This document shows, piece after piece, positions 1 through 8,713 of a DNA stretch of 64,000 nucleotides. Both the position numbers and the translations under genes were made by a program. The notes under the pieces are model-generated. The model worked only from the letters and a program-made list of their open reading frames with translations. It did not search any database and was not told the origin of the DNA. This DNA is from Dorea_D sp963559605 (GTDB taxonomy: Bacteria > Bacillota > Clostridia > Lachnospirales > Lachnospiraceae), in assembly GCA_963559605.1 (NCBI GenBank), contig CAUWLL010000004.1, positions 1 through 64,000 on the forward strand, given 5' to 3'. The first letter of the stretch is position 1; each line of letters begins with the position of its first letter.

Positions 1-14
1 GGAGGGCTTGACTT

Positions 15-107
15 ATGAGTGATTTTGAAATGCTCTCCATCGTACTAATGATACTCAGTATTGTTGTAACGATTTTGATTGCGTATATAAATCAATCAAA
101 AAAGTAA
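15..107 (+). CDS. holin-like toxin peptide (type I toxin-antitoxin type)
   Basis: A 30-residue ORF beginning MSDFEMLSIVLMIL, with one hydrophobic helix (about residues 6-24) and a short polar tail ending NQSKK. A strong ribosome site, GGAGGG at 1-6, lies 8 bases before the ATG. Size and layout (short acidic N-terminus, one helix, lysine tail) match the putative holin-like toxins of Firmicutes, which are membrane peptides usually silenced by an antisense RNA. The stop codon falls inside the first arm of a long nested inverted repeat, which is where such systems keep the shared terminator of the toxin and antitoxin RNAs. The gene is too short for routine gene callers. Toxicity and the antisense RNA are inferred. 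Confidence 0.65.
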   Translation: MSDFEMLSIVLMILSIVVTILIAYINQSKK

Positions 108-201
108 CCGCCCCTCACCAAAGGATGAAGTGAACCCCTTTTGTTAGACAAAACAAATGTCTAATGAAAGGGGTTCACTTCAGGATTGCGGTTACTTTTT
201 T
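98..201. repeat. nested inverted repeat / terminator after the toxin peptide
   Basis: The outer arms 98-110 and 189-201 (AAAAAAGTAACCG and its complement) pair perfectly over 13 bases. Inside them, 126-150 and 158-182 pair at 23 of 25 positions around a 7-base loop; these arms carry TGAAGTGAACCCC and TTAGACA. The outer stem ends in a T run on the plus strand and so can terminate the toxin transcript; the symmetry lets it act on both strands. The inner palindrome looks like a separate insertion, perhaps two joined insertion-sequence ends, but no transposase is present. Bases 202-314 hold nothing I recognise. Confidence 0.6.
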
Positions 202-314
202 GTGACTTATTAAATTCGGGTCAAATCCTCATAAAAATATATAACAATTTACAGTTTGATAGAATTTAAAATTCCTGTTTTTTCTAATATTAAATTTCAG
301 ACGGACACTCCAGA

Positions 315-1241
315 CTATCCTAATACTTCTTCCATCCACAGATAAATATCTTCGTAGACATTTGCCCGGTCAGTCTCATTTAAAATCTCATGGCGGTCTT
401 CCGGGTAAAGTTTCATATCTACGTTTTCCAGTCCCGCTCTCTTATACTGTGCGTACACTTTACATACACCCTTACCGAATGCACCCACCGGGTCATCCTG
501 CCCGGACACAATAAATATCGGCAGATCTTTTGGCATATGATCTGTACAATCTTTTTTCGCAACGACCTTCATACCCTCAAACATCTGATAGTATGCACCC
601 ACCGTAAAGCGAAAAGAACACCACGGATCCTTCACATATTTTCTGCACACTTCTGCATCAGAGCTGATCCAATCCATACCTGTCTCGGCAGGCTTAAATT
701 TCCTGTTGAAACCGCCAAACGCAAGCCCGTCTACAAGAAGGCTCCTGTGCCGCCATCCTTTTACAGATGCGATCATCTTGCATACAGTCTGCCCCAGCTT
801 CAGGATCGCGTCAGGCTGCCATCCTGTTCCCATAATGATCGCACCCGCAAGTCCTTCTGCATGTACGGTCAGGTACTGCCTTACCAGAAATGACCCCATA
901 CTATGTCCCATAAGGAAATACGGGATCCCCGGATATTTCTTCATGGCATATGTCCTCAACCGATGAATATCTGCCTGGACATAAGAATTTCCCTTTTCTT
1001 CATTAAAATGTCCAAAATCTTTTTCATCCTGAACAGAACCGCCATGTCCCAGATGGTCATGTCCGATAACATAATATCCGTGTCCGTTTAAATATCTGGC
1101 AAACTCATCGTATCTGTCTATGTATTCTACCATTCCGTGACAAATCTGAAGAACCGCCTGCACCGGGGTTTCCGGCGTCCACTCTATGGCATGTATGCGG
1201 CTCTTCCGGTCTGCACTCAGAAAACTAAACTCTCGTTTCAT
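315..1241 (-). CDS. alpha/beta hydrolase (monoacylglycerol lipase / lysophospholipase-like)
   Basis: A 308-residue cytosolic serine hydrolase with no signal peptide. An HGMVEY oxyanion-loop segment lies near residue 35, the nucleophile elbow GHSMGS places Ser at about 114, the acid is in SGQDDPVG near 249 and the catalytic His is in EDRHEI near 284. This is the layout of the Hydrolase_4 / serine aminopeptidase S33 family, whose members cleave lipid esters. The ATG directly follows the citrate synthase stop codon, so the two are probably co-transcribed and translationally coupled. The substrate cannot be read from the sequence; a lysophospholipid or monoacylglycerol is the usual assumption. 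Confidence 0.8.
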   Translation of the reverse strand: MKREFSFLSADRKSRIHAIEWTPETPVQAVLQICHGMVEYIDRYDEFARYLNGHGYYVIGHDHLGHGGSVQDEKDFGHFNEEKGNSYVQADIHRLRTYAMKKYPGIPYFLMGHSMGSFLVRQYLTVHAEGLAGAIIMGTGWQPDAILKLGQTVCKMIASVKGWRHRSLLVDGLAFGGFNRKFKPAETGMDWISSDAEVCRKYVKDPWCSFRFTVGAYYQMFEGMKVVAKKDCTDHMPKDLPIFIVSGQDDPVGAFGKGVCKVYAQYKRAGLENVDMKLYPEDRHEILNETDRANVYEDIYLWMEEVLG

Positions 1242-2612
1242 CTATCTTTCATCCATTCTCACATAATCTCTGTATGGTGCCAACGGTTTATATGCCGGGC
1301 GGATAATCTTATCCGCATTTTTAAGCTCTTCCAATCTGTGCGCGCTCCATCCGACGATACGTGCCGCTGCAAAAATCGGCGTATACAGCGAAGGCGGAAG
1401 ATCCAGCATACCATATACCAATCCACTGTAAAAATCTACATTTGCATTAACGCCTTTATAAATTTTACGTTTCTCTGCAATAACCTCCGGCGCCATATGT
1501 TCTACTGTCTCATAAAGAGCATATTCTTTCTGGCATCCCTTCTCTTCTGCAAGCTGTTTTACAAATTTCTTGAAAATGTCAGCTCGCGGATCGGATACAG
1601 AATAAATGGCATGCCCCATACCATAGATAAGACCTTTTTTATCGAATGCTTTCTTATCCAACAGATCATTGAGATACTGGCGGATAGCGTCTTTGTCCTC
1701 CCAGTCTTTCACATGTTCTTTCATATCTTCAAACATCTGCGTAACCTTTACATTTGCTCCGCCATGCTTCGGTCCTTTCAGCGATGCCATAGCCGCCGCT
1801 ATGGTAGAATATGTATCTGTGCCAGAGGACGTAACTACATGTGTTGTAAATGTAGAGTTATTACCACCTCCGTGATCCATATGGAGTACCAGCGCCATAT
1901 CCAGGATCTTCGCTTCAAGCTCCGTATACTTGCGGTCCTCACGGAGCATCATCAAAATATTTTCTGCTGTGGACAGCTCCGGTGACGGTGCATAGATAAA
2001 CAGATCGTCACCCATCCGATAATTATATGCATGATAGCCATATACCATCATCATCGGAAACTGGCTGATCAGATTCAGACACTGGCGCAATACATTCGGA
2101 ATAGACGTATCGTCTGCTTTCATATCATAGGTATACAGATTCAAAATGGAACGAGACAGACTATTCATCATATCCCGGCTTGCCGCTTTCATAATGACAT
2201 CTCTTACAAACGTCGGCGGAAGCGTTCTTCTATCTACAAGTGTCTGGTGGAACTTGGCAGATTCCTCTGCATTCGGAAGTTCTCCAAACAAAAGAAGATA
2301 TGCAACCTCTTCAAATCCAAAATAGCCTCCCTCTAAAAAACCTTTCACCAAATCTTTAATATTGTAACCTCTGTAATATAAATTACCTGCGCACGGAACC
2401 TCTTTTCCGTCTACCACTTTCGTTGCGCAGACATCGGATATATTCGTCAGACCAGCGAGTACACCTTTACCATTCAGATCTCTGAGTCCTCGTTTGACTT
2501 CATATTTGGTATAAAGTTCTTTATCAATCGCCGTGTTCTTCTCACACAACTCTGCAAAATGCTCTATTTCCGGGGTAATCTCAAACAATACATATTTGTT
2601 TTTCTTAATCAT
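1242..2612 (-). CDS. gltA: citrate synthase
   Basis: About 456 residues. It condenses oxaloacetate and acetyl-CoA to citrate in the cytosol. Visible are the first active-site His region (LHMDHGGGNNSTF), the second (GMGHAIYSVSDPRAD) and the catalytic Asp context ANVDFYSG. Three ATGs cluster at the start; the one at 2612 sits 9 bases after AAAGG, whereas the upstream ATGs touch the ribosome site, so I prefer 2612 to 2621. It lies 41-50 bases after rsmA and abuts the hydrolase gene. No aconitase or isocitrate dehydrogenase is nearby, so the role is probably glutamate-precursor synthesis, wherever those genes lie. Confidence 0.92.
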   Translation of the reverse strand: MIKKNKYVLFEITPEIEHFAELCEKNTAIDKELYTKYEVKRGLRDLNGKGVLAGLTNISDVCATKVVDGKEVPCAGNLYYRGYNIKDLVKGFLEGGYFGFEEVAYLLLFGELPNAEESAKFHQTLVDRRTLPPTFVRDVIMKAASRDMMNSLSRSILNLYTYDMKADDTSIPNVLRQCLNLISQFPMMMVYGYHAYNYRMGDDLFIYAPSPELSTAENILMMLREDRKYTELEAKILDMALVLHMDHGGGNNSTFTTHVVTSSGTDTYSTIAAAMASLKGPKHGGANVKVTQMFEDMKEHVKDWEDKDAIRQYLNDLLDKKAFDKKGLIYGMGHAIYSVSDPRADIFKKFVKQLAEEKGCQKEYALYETVEHMAPEVIAEKRKIYKGVNANVDFYSGLVYGMLDLPPSLYTPIFAAARIVGWSAHRLEELKNADKIIRPAYKPLAPYRDYVRMDER

Positions 2613-2662
2613 AGACATCATCCTTTCTGTCTGCTAAATTCCTCATAGTTACACTATCTATC

Positions 2663-3559
2663 TTACGAAGTCTCCTTCGGATAGTTCTTTCCCAATTCTA
2701 ACAAGTCATTACTGAGCTTCGCAAACTCCTCCAAACCCAGCGCTTCCCCCCTGACTCCGGCTCCGCGTCCCAATCTCTCTATCGCCTGCATAATAACTTC
2801 TTTCGGAAATGTTATCTTGTCAGAATTATTAAGCCCGTTTGCCAGCGTCTTTCTCCTCTGGTTAAAAGATGCGCGAATCACGTCAAACATCAGCTTCTCA
2901 TCCTTCACTTCCACCGGAGGATTCTCATGCCTGGTAAGACGAATGACTGCCGAACCGACTTTCGGTCTCGGCATGAAACAGTTAGGCGGCACATTTGCCA
3001 CAATGTACGGTTCGGCATAATACTGAACTGCCAAAGACAACGCTCCATAGTCCTTGTTTCCCGGACCTGTCTGCATCCGCTCTGCCACCTCTTTTTGTAT
3101 CATCACCGTGATACTGTCCACCGGTACGTGATTTTCAAACAGTCCCATGATAATCGGTGTTGTTATATAATATGGAAGGTTGGCAACTACTTTTATCGGC
3201 TTTCCTTCGTTTTCCTCCTCTGCGATCCTGCAAAGATCCAGCTTTAACACGTCCTCATTAATAATTGTCACATTATCATATGCACACAACGTGTCTGATA
3301 AGATCGGGATTAAATTCCTGTCAATTTCAACTGCTATCACTTTACCTGCCGCCTCCGCCAGATACTGTGTCATTGTTCCGATTCCCGGACCTATCTCCAG
3401 CACCATATCTTCTTTCGTAATTCCTGCCGCACGGATAATCTTATCTAATACATGCGTGTCGATCAGGAAATTTTGTCCAAATTTCTTTTGAAAAGTAAAA
3501 TCATATTTCTGCAAAATTTCAATGGTATTCTGCGGATTTCCAAGTGTGGGTTTTCTCAT
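2663..3559 (-). CDS. rsmA: 16S rRNA adenine(1518/1519)-N6-dimethyltransferase
   Basis: A 298-residue RsmA (KsgA), which dimethylates two adjacent adenines in the 3' terminal hairpin of 16S rRNA during small-subunit assembly. Seen: the N-terminal FGQNFLID typical of the family, the SAM-binding LEIGPGIGTMT near residue 57 and the catalytic motif NLPYYITTPI near residue 127, followed by the small helical C-terminal domain. Length is normal. The gene belongs to a conserved Firmicute neighbourhood with metG and tatD, both present further right on the same strand; rnmV, which usually sits between tatD and rsmA, is missing here. Confidence 0.95.
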   Translation of the reverse strand: MRKPTLGNPQNTIEILQKYDFTFQKKFGQNFLIDTHVLDKIIRAAGITKEDMVLEIGPGIGTMTQYLAEAAGKVIAVEIDRNLIPILSDTLCAYDNVTIINEDVLKLDLCRIAEEENEGKPIKVVANLPYYITTPIIMGLFENHVPVDSITVMIQKEVAERMQTGPGNKDYGALSLAVQYYAEPYIVANVPPNCFMPRPKVGSAVIRLTRHENPPVEVKDEKLMFDVIRASFNQRRKTLANGLNNSDKITFPKEVIMQAIERLGRGAGVRGEALGLEEFAKLSNDLLELGKNYPKETS

Positions 3560-3658
3560 ACTCTCTCTGCTCCCGAACGATAAATAATTTAATGACAGTA
3601 TACAATAAAATTCTGTTTTAGCATATACTTTATAAATAAAATAAATATTAAGAAATCA

Positions 3659-3694
3659 TAAAGGCTGTGACTTATTTCGTGTCACAGCCTTTTT
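3659..3694. terminator. hairpin terminator between receiver gene and rsmA
   Basis: AAGGCTGTGAC pairs with GTCACAGCCTT around a short loop. The plus strand ends in five Ts; the minus strand, which carries the upstream receiver gene, gives a shorter U tract. It most likely ends the HPt-receiver transcript and separates it from rsmA. Confidence 0.65.
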
Positions 3695-3724
3695 GTTGCG
3701 TTTAAAAAAGAGTTCAGAACAAAA

Positions 3725-4222
3725 TCAGGAATTCTCTTCTGCGTGATCTTCCTGAAGAAAATCAAGATCGGTAATATCTATATCTATATTTTCAAGAAGC
3801 TTTTTAATTAGTTTCAGTCTTTGACGGTAAATTGCATGTTCTTTTAAAATCCTTGCCAGATATATCTGACGCTCTACTTTGTATTTCAACAATTCTGCGT
3901 GGATCGGTTTACGGATATAATCACTGGCGCCGGAAAGGTAACCTTGCGCCTCAAAATTGATCCCCTCCAGACTGGTAAGAAAAATAACCGGTATCTTGGA
4001 AAACTGCTTATCTTCTTTTAGGAATTTAAGAATCTTCATACCGTCTAATCCCGGCATCATCATATCCAGAAGAATAATATCTATATCCGGTGTTGTCCGC
4101 AGCTTCGCCAAGGCATTCACGCCGGATTTCATTTTGATAATCGTATATTCATCTTCCAATAAGGTTTCTATCATATCCAGTGTAATTTCATCATCATCAA
4201 TGATCATCATTTTGTAACTCAT
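3725..4222 (-). CDS. stand-alone response regulator (receiver domain)
   Basis: 165 residues: a CheY-like receiver with acidic pocket D9-D11, phospho-acceptor Asp53 in ILLDMMMPG, the switch Ser/Thr in FLTS and the conserved Lys in YIRKP near residue 104. Residues from about 125 are a charged helical tail with no output domain. It is 15 bases downstream of an HPt gene on the same strand, so the two form a phosphorelay pair: the HPt His passes phosphate to or from Asp53. No histidine kinase is adjacent, so the upstream donor must be encoded elsewhere. The physiological role is unknown. Confidence 0.85.
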   Translation of the reverse strand: MSYKMMIIDDDEITLDMIETLLEDEYTIIKMKSGVNALAKLRTTPDIDIILLDMMMPGLDGMKILKFLKEDKQFSKIPVIFLTSLEGINFEAQGYLSGASDYIRKPIHAELLKYKVERQIYLARILKEHAIYRQRLKLIKKLLENIDIDITDLDFLQEDHAEENS

Positions 4223-4237
4223 ACTCTTTATCCTTTC

Positions 4238-4603
4238 TTATTTTTGTAATGAATCTGCATATTTCTTTAAAATCTGTACTACCCGCTCATATTCTTCTAA
4301 AATATGCGGATACTGCTGTCTTGCCGCTGCATAGTTTCCCGCTCTGATAGTATCCACACACTCTGCCGCACGCCTGCTCAGCTCGTCCAGTCCCAAATTC
4401 GCTGCAAGTCCTTTTAATGTGTGCGCATCTCGTTCGGCGCTTTCCTGATCGTTTGTTTCAAAATCATATTTTAAAAGTCCCATGCTGTTATCGTCTAAAA
4501 ACCTTAACAAAAAACGTTCTAAAATATTTTTCATTCCGCTGAAACGCGCCAACGTGTATTCTTCATCAATTTTCAGCGCTTTCAGAAGCTCGTCAAAGCC
4601 CAT
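4238..4603 (-). CDS. HPt (histidine phosphotransfer) domain protein
   Basis: 121 residues, entirely a helical HPt domain. The phospho-accepting His is about residue 61 in the family motif RDAHTLKGLAANLG. It has no kinase or receiver domain of its own and no membrane segment. The receiver gene follows after 15 bases, so both are probably one transcript. In known relays such proteins shuttle phosphate between a hybrid kinase and a receiver; which kinase feeds this one cannot be told from the window. Confidence 0.85.
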   Translation of the reverse strand: MGFDELLKALKIDEEYTLARFSGMKNILERFLLRFLDDNSMGLLKYDFETNDQESAERDAHTLKGLAANLGLDELSRRAAECVDTIRAGNYAAARQQYPHILEEYERVVQILKKYADSLQK

Positions 4604-4767
4604 ATTTACTCAACCTCTTTTCCCTTGTTTCAAATATTGTTTAGAAATATAATTTAATTATACAGGATTTTCCGATACCGACCACATAAATTTTCTTTTT
4701 TATAAATATTAATAAATTATACAAAATAATGAAGCACTTTTTATAGCCTCTCTTTGTATAAGGCACG

Positions 4768-4815
4768 AAAAATCCCACAGAATCTGATAATCAACATCTG
4801 ATCTTCTGTGGGAAT
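4768..4815 (-). terminator. intrinsic terminator after tatD
   Basis: Reading the minus strand, TTCCCACAGAAGATCAGA pairs with TCTGATAATC...TTCTGTGGGA in a long stem directly after the tatD stop, followed by TTTTT. It isolates metG-ddh-tatD from the phosphorelay genes. Confidence 0.8.
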
Positions 4816-4818
4816 TTC

Positions 4819-5583
4819 TTATTTTATTCCATACATCTCTTTTGCATTTTGCTCTGTCCTGGCAACTACTTCCTCATAGGAAACATTTTTAATTCTCGCA
4901 ATTTCTTCCGCAACATATTGAAGGTATACAGAATTATTTCGTTTACCACGGTATGGCACCGGAGACAAATACGGGCAGTCCGTTTCCAGCAGGATAGACG
5001 TCAGTGGGATTTCTTCTACCGTCTCTTTTAATTTTTTTGCGTTCTTAAATGTTACCACTCCGCCAACACCGATATAATATCCCATCTTCACATACTCTCT
5101 CGCCTGCTCTTTGGCGTAAGAATAACAATGAATCACGCCTTTTAAGCCTTGTCCGTACGCTTTCATGATCTCCATAGTATCAGCTGCTGCCTCGCGGCTG
5201 TGGATCAACACCGGCAATTCCAACTCTCTTGCGAGGTCCAGCTGACGGATAAACCATCGCTTCTGAACATCATGAGACTCGTTATCCCAATAATAATCCA
5301 GACCGATTTCTCCTACAGCCACGACCTTCGGGCATTGAAACAGTTCTTTCATCTCGGCAAATTTCTCCTCATCCAGACTCCCTACTTCATCCGGATGAAC
5401 TCCTATGGCTGCATACATATATGGATAATCCTGAACCATCTCTGCCACCTTCCGGCAGGACTCATATGTGGCGCTGACATTTACGATCGTGCCGACTCCG
5501 TTTTCCTGCATGGAAGAAAGAAGCTCTGCACGGTCAGCGTCAAATTGTTCATCATCATAATGTGCATGTGTATCAAAAATCAT
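4819..5583 (-). CDS. tatD: TatD family metal-dependent hydrolase / DNase
   Basis: 254 residues, a TIM-barrel metallo-hydrolase of the amidohydrolase superfamily. The metal ligands are visible in order: FDTHAHYDD at the N-terminus, GEIGLDYYW near residue 92, the His segments LIHSRE and VIHCYSY, and ETDCPYL near residue 204. Family members act as 3'-5' exonucleases or D-aminoacyl-tRNA-like deacylases. The ATG overlaps the ddh stop codon by one base (TAATG), so the two are translationally coupled. The metG-tatD-rsmA order is conserved in Firmicutes. Confidence 0.92.
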   Translation of the reverse strand: MIFDTHAHYDDEQFDADRAELLSSMQENGVGTIVNVSATYESCRKVAEMVQDYPYMYAAIGVHPDEVGSLDEEKFAEMKELFQCPKVVAVGEIGLDYYWDNESHDVQKRWFIRQLDLARELELPVLIHSREAAADTMEIMKAYGQGLKGVIHCYSYAKEQAREYVKMGYYIGVGGVVTFKNAKKLKETVEEIPLTSILLETDCPYLSPVPYRGKRNNSVYLQYVAEEIARIKNVSYEEVVARTEQNAKEMYGIK

Positions 5584-6569
5584 TATAATATCTCTTTTCT
5601 AAGCTGCTCCGGTGTCTTGATCGAAAGCATTGCCGGCGCAATATCAAACACGCTTCTTGCCCCGCTCTCTCCGGCTTTTGATAATCTATAGGCTGCTCTT
5701 GCGTAACATACAAGTACGCTCGCAGTAAATTCCGGGTTAGAATCAAGCTTCAGGGAATACTCGATCACATGCTTACTTCCTTCCGTTCCCGACTCCCCAC
5801 TTCGAATCACAAACCCTCCGTGAGGCATTTTACTGTGATCTGCTTTTAATTCTTCCTCCGTAATAAACGTTACGGTTGTTTCATATTCGTCAAAATAATT
5901 TGGCATTGTCTTTATTGCCTGTTCAATTGCCGCCTTATCAGCGCCCTCCTCGGCAACTACATAGCATTCTCTGAGGTGCTTCTCTCTCGTAGTAAGCTCC
6001 GGTGCGCTTCCGGTTCTCACACGGTCTACTGCTTCTTTGATCGGAACGGTATATTGTATTGCATTCTTTACACCGTCTATACGGCGGATCGCATCAGAAT
6101 GTCCCTGACTTACACCTTTCCCCCAGAATGTATAGGTACTTCCCTGTGGAAGGATCGCCTCCGCATACAAGCGGTTTAAAGAAAACATCCCTGGATCCCA
6201 GCCTACAGAAATAATTCCGATATTGCCTCCTTCTTTCGCCGCTTTATCTACATTTGCGAAATACTCGGGAATTCTTGCGTGTGTATCAAAGCTGTCAATG
6301 GTATTAAAGTTTGTTGCGATTTCAGGCCCCATGTTCGGAAGGTCTGTTGCCGAACCGCCGCAGAGCATCATAACATCTATCTCATCTTTCATAGATAACA
6401 GCTCATCCAAATGTTTCACCTGTGCGGTTTCTGTTTTGATCGTCACGTCCGCAGGATTTCTTCTTGTGAAAACTGCTTTAAGTTCCATATCTTCGTTGCG
6501 CGCGATCGCCTGCTCAACACCTCTTCCGATATTGCCGTAGCCGACGATACCTATTCTGATTTTTTCCAT
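5583..6569 (-). CDS. ddh: meso-diaminopimelate D-dehydrogenase
   Basis: 328 residues. It reductively aminates L-tetrahydrodipicolinate with NADPH and ammonia to meso-diaminopimelate, a one-step route to the peptidoglycan cross-linker and lysine. Seen: N-terminal Rossmann motif GIVGYGNIGRGVE and family segments such as GWDPGMFSLNR and FWGKGVSQGHSDAIRRI, which line the substrate pocket. Length is normal for Ddh. It lies 83 bases after metG and overlaps tatD by one base. Its presence between metG and tatD is unusual compared with the Bacillus order and points to a lineage-specific insertion. Confidence 0.93.
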   Translation of the reverse strand: MEKIRIGIVGYGNIGRGVEQAIARNEDMELKAVFTRRNPADVTIKTETAQVKHLDELLSMKDEIDVMMLCGGSATDLPNMGPEIATNFNTIDSFDTHARIPEYFANVDKAAKEGGNIGIISVGWDPGMFSLNRLYAEAILPQGSTYTFWGKGVSQGHSDAIRRIDGVKNAIQYTVPIKEAVDRVRTGSAPELTTREKHLRECYVVAEEGADKAAIEQAIKTMPNYFDEYETTVTFITEEELKADHSKMPHGGFVIRSGESGTEGSKHVIEYSLKLDSNPEFTASVLVCYARAAYRLSKAGESGARSVFDIAPAMLSIKTPEQLRKEIL

Positions 6570-6651
6570 TGTTTATTCCTGCCTTTCTATTTCTTAAATT
6601 ATCACGATAAATTCACTTTAAGAATAAGTCTCTCATAGATTCTTACGTGTA

Positions 6652-8568
6652 TTAACAGATCTCCGCTCCTGCCGGCATCTCTTTCTCCGGTGTCATAAGC
6701 GCCAGATTGCCTTCCGCATCCTCTGCACACAGTAACATTCCCTCAGATAACACACCTGCCAATTTTGCAGGCTTTAAGTTTACAAGAACCATAACTTTCT
6801 TGCCAACCATCTCTTCTGCACTGTAGTGCTGTTTGATTCCCGACACGATCTGTTTCACCTGACTTCCCACTTTTACCTGAGAGCAGAGAAGTTTTTTGGA
6901 TTTCTTTACTTCTTCGCAGGCAATGATTTCACCTACCTGAAACTGCATTGCACCGAAGTCTTCAAATGCAATCTCCGGTTTCGCCTCAATATCAATAACT
7001 TCCTCTTCTGCCGGGACCTCCTCGGCTACCGGAGGATGAAGTTCTTCTACTTTCTTCATCACTTCCTCAAGGTCTAGTCTCGCAAACAAAATCTCCGGCT
7101 TCTCTGTCACTTTGCCATCACCAAGCTGTGCGAGGATCTTTTCTGCTGTCTCCGGCATAAACGGTTCTAACTGTTTTGCGCCGGACTTAATGCTCTCAAG
7201 AAGATGATAAAGTACAGTCTCCAAACGATCCTTTTTGTCATCCTCTTTTGCAAGCGCCCATGGCATTGTCTCGTCGATGTATTTGTTGCAGCGTTTGAAT
7301 AAATTGAAAATCTCTGTGATGGCATCTGCTACACGAAGATCGTCCATTTTCTGCTCCACGATCTCCGGCGTTTTCTCAACAACCGCCTTTAAGTCCGCAT
7401 CGATTGCCGCGCCTTCTTCATCAAGCGTAACTCCCTTATCTGTTACCGTTCCGCCAAAATATTTATTTGTCATGGAAATCGTTCTGTTCACAAGATTTCC
7501 AAGTGTATTTGCAAGATCGGAATTAATACGCTCTACCAAAAGCTCCCAGGAAATCACACCGTCATTTTCAAACGGCATTTCATGAAGCACAAAGTAACGC
7601 ACTGCATCTACGCCAAAGAAATCAACCAGTTCGTCGGCATATAACACATTTCCTTTGGATTTACTCATCTTACCATCCCCCTGTAAAAGCCACGGATGTC
7701 CGAAGATCTGTTTTGGCAGTGGAAGATCCAGCGCCATTAAGAAGATCGGCCAGTAAATCGTATGGAAGCGGATAATATCTTTTCCGATAAGATGAAGGTC
7801 TGCCGGCCAATTTTTCTTAAATTGCTCTGTTCCTTCACCTTCTGCATCATAACCGATACCTGTGATGTAATTCGTAAGTGCATCCAGCCACACGTAAACA
7901 ACATGTCTGTCATCGAAGTCAACCGGAATTCCCCATTTAAAGGACGTTCTGGATACACACAGATCCTGAAGTCCCGGAAGTAAGAAGTTATTCATCATCT
8001 CATTTTTACGAGATACCGGCTGGATAAACTCCGGGTGCGTATTGATGTGCTCGATCAAATGGTCGGCGTATTTGCTCATTTTAAAGAAATACGCTTCTTC
8101 CTTTGCAGGTTTTACTTCCCGTCCGCAGTCCGGGCATTTGCCGTCCACTAACTGAGACTCTGTCCAGAAAGATTCGCACGGTGTACAGTAAAGTCCTTCA
8201 TAGGAACCTTTATAAATATCACCTTTTTCGTATAATTTCTTGAAGATTTTCTGCACTTCCTTCTCATGATAGTCATCCGTTGTACGAATAAATTTATCAT
8301 AAGAAGTATTCATCATATCCCAAATATCCTTTACCTGTCCGGCAACATTATCTACATATTCTTTTGGAGTAACGCCTGCCTCCTGCGCTTTCAGCTCGAT
8401 TTTCTGCCCATGCTCATCGGTTCCGGTCTGGAAAAATACATCGTAGCCCTGGCTTCTTTTATATCTTGCAATTGCATCCGCCAGAACAATTTCATAAGTA
8501 TTTCCAATATGTGGCTTACCGGATGTGTAAGCAATGGCTGTCGTCATATAAAACTTTTTCTTTTCCAT
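6652..8568 (-). CDS. metG: methionyl-tRNA synthetase with C-terminal tRNA-binding domain
   Basis: 638 residues, charging tRNA-Met. The N-terminal class I catalytic fold has the HIGH-like segment GKPHIGNTYE and KMSKSKGN near residue 300; a zinc-knuckle insertion with two CxxC pairs (CTPC and CPDC) lies at about 128-148. Residues from about 540 (FGAMQFQVGEI onward) are the OB-fold EMAP/Trbp111-like tRNA-binding domain, joined by a Glu-rich linker. No T-box leader is visible; a normal vegetative promoter lies just upstream. It is the first gene of metG-ddh-tatD. Confidence 0.96.
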   Translation of the reverse strand: MEKKKFYMTTAIAYTSGKPHIGNTYEIVLADAIARYKRSQGYDVFFQTGTDEHGQKIELKAQEAGVTPKEYVDNVAGQVKDIWDMMNTSYDKFIRTTDDYHEKEVQKIFKKLYEKGDIYKGSYEGLYCTPCESFWTESQLVDGKCPDCGREVKPAKEEAYFFKMSKYADHLIEHINTHPEFIQPVSRKNEMMNNFLLPGLQDLCVSRTSFKWGIPVDFDDRHVVYVWLDALTNYITGIGYDAEGEGTEQFKKNWPADLHLIGKDIIRFHTIYWPIFLMALDLPLPKQIFGHPWLLQGDGKMSKSKGNVLYADELVDFFGVDAVRYFVLHEMPFENDGVISWELLVERINSDLANTLGNLVNRTISMTNKYFGGTVTDKGVTLDEEGAAIDADLKAVVEKTPEIVEQKMDDLRVADAITEIFNLFKRCNKYIDETMPWALAKEDDKKDRLETVLYHLLESIKSGAKQLEPFMPETAEKILAQLGDGKVTEKPEILFARLDLEEVMKKVEELHPPVAEEVPAEEEVIDIEAKPEIAFEDFGAMQFQVGEIIACEEVKKSKKLLCSQVKVGSQVKQIVSGIKQHYSAEEMVGKKVMVLVNLKPAKLAGVLSEGMLLCAEDAEGNLALMTPEKEMPAGAEIC

Positions 8569-8598
8569 TGTAAATTCTCCTTTTCATCTCTGTTAAAA

Positions 8599-8628
8599 AT
8601 CCTAGCAGAATCATGTGCCATGTGTCAA
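8599..8628 (-). promoter_or_regulatory. sigma-A-type promoter of metG
   Basis: On the minus strand TTGACA (8628-8623) is followed after 18 bases by TAGGAT (8604-8599), with TGC just before the -10 region, about 30 bases ahead of the metG start. Confidence 0.6.
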
Positions 8629-8713
8629 GGTTTCCCCGCAGAATCCTTGACAAAATTCACACATGAAATTTCCTGCCGCTGCATATACATTTAAAAAATT
8701 CTAAGGAATCACT

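Noticed and set aside
1137..1985. 282-codon open frame on the plus strand
   Set aside because: Antisense to the hydrolase and citrate synthase genes, both with clear motifs; no ribosome site and no recognisable domain.
8640..8700. Promoter for the DUF885 gene from TTGACA at 8647-8652
   Set aside because: No -10 at 16-18 bases; the nearest TATA-like string is 31 bases away.
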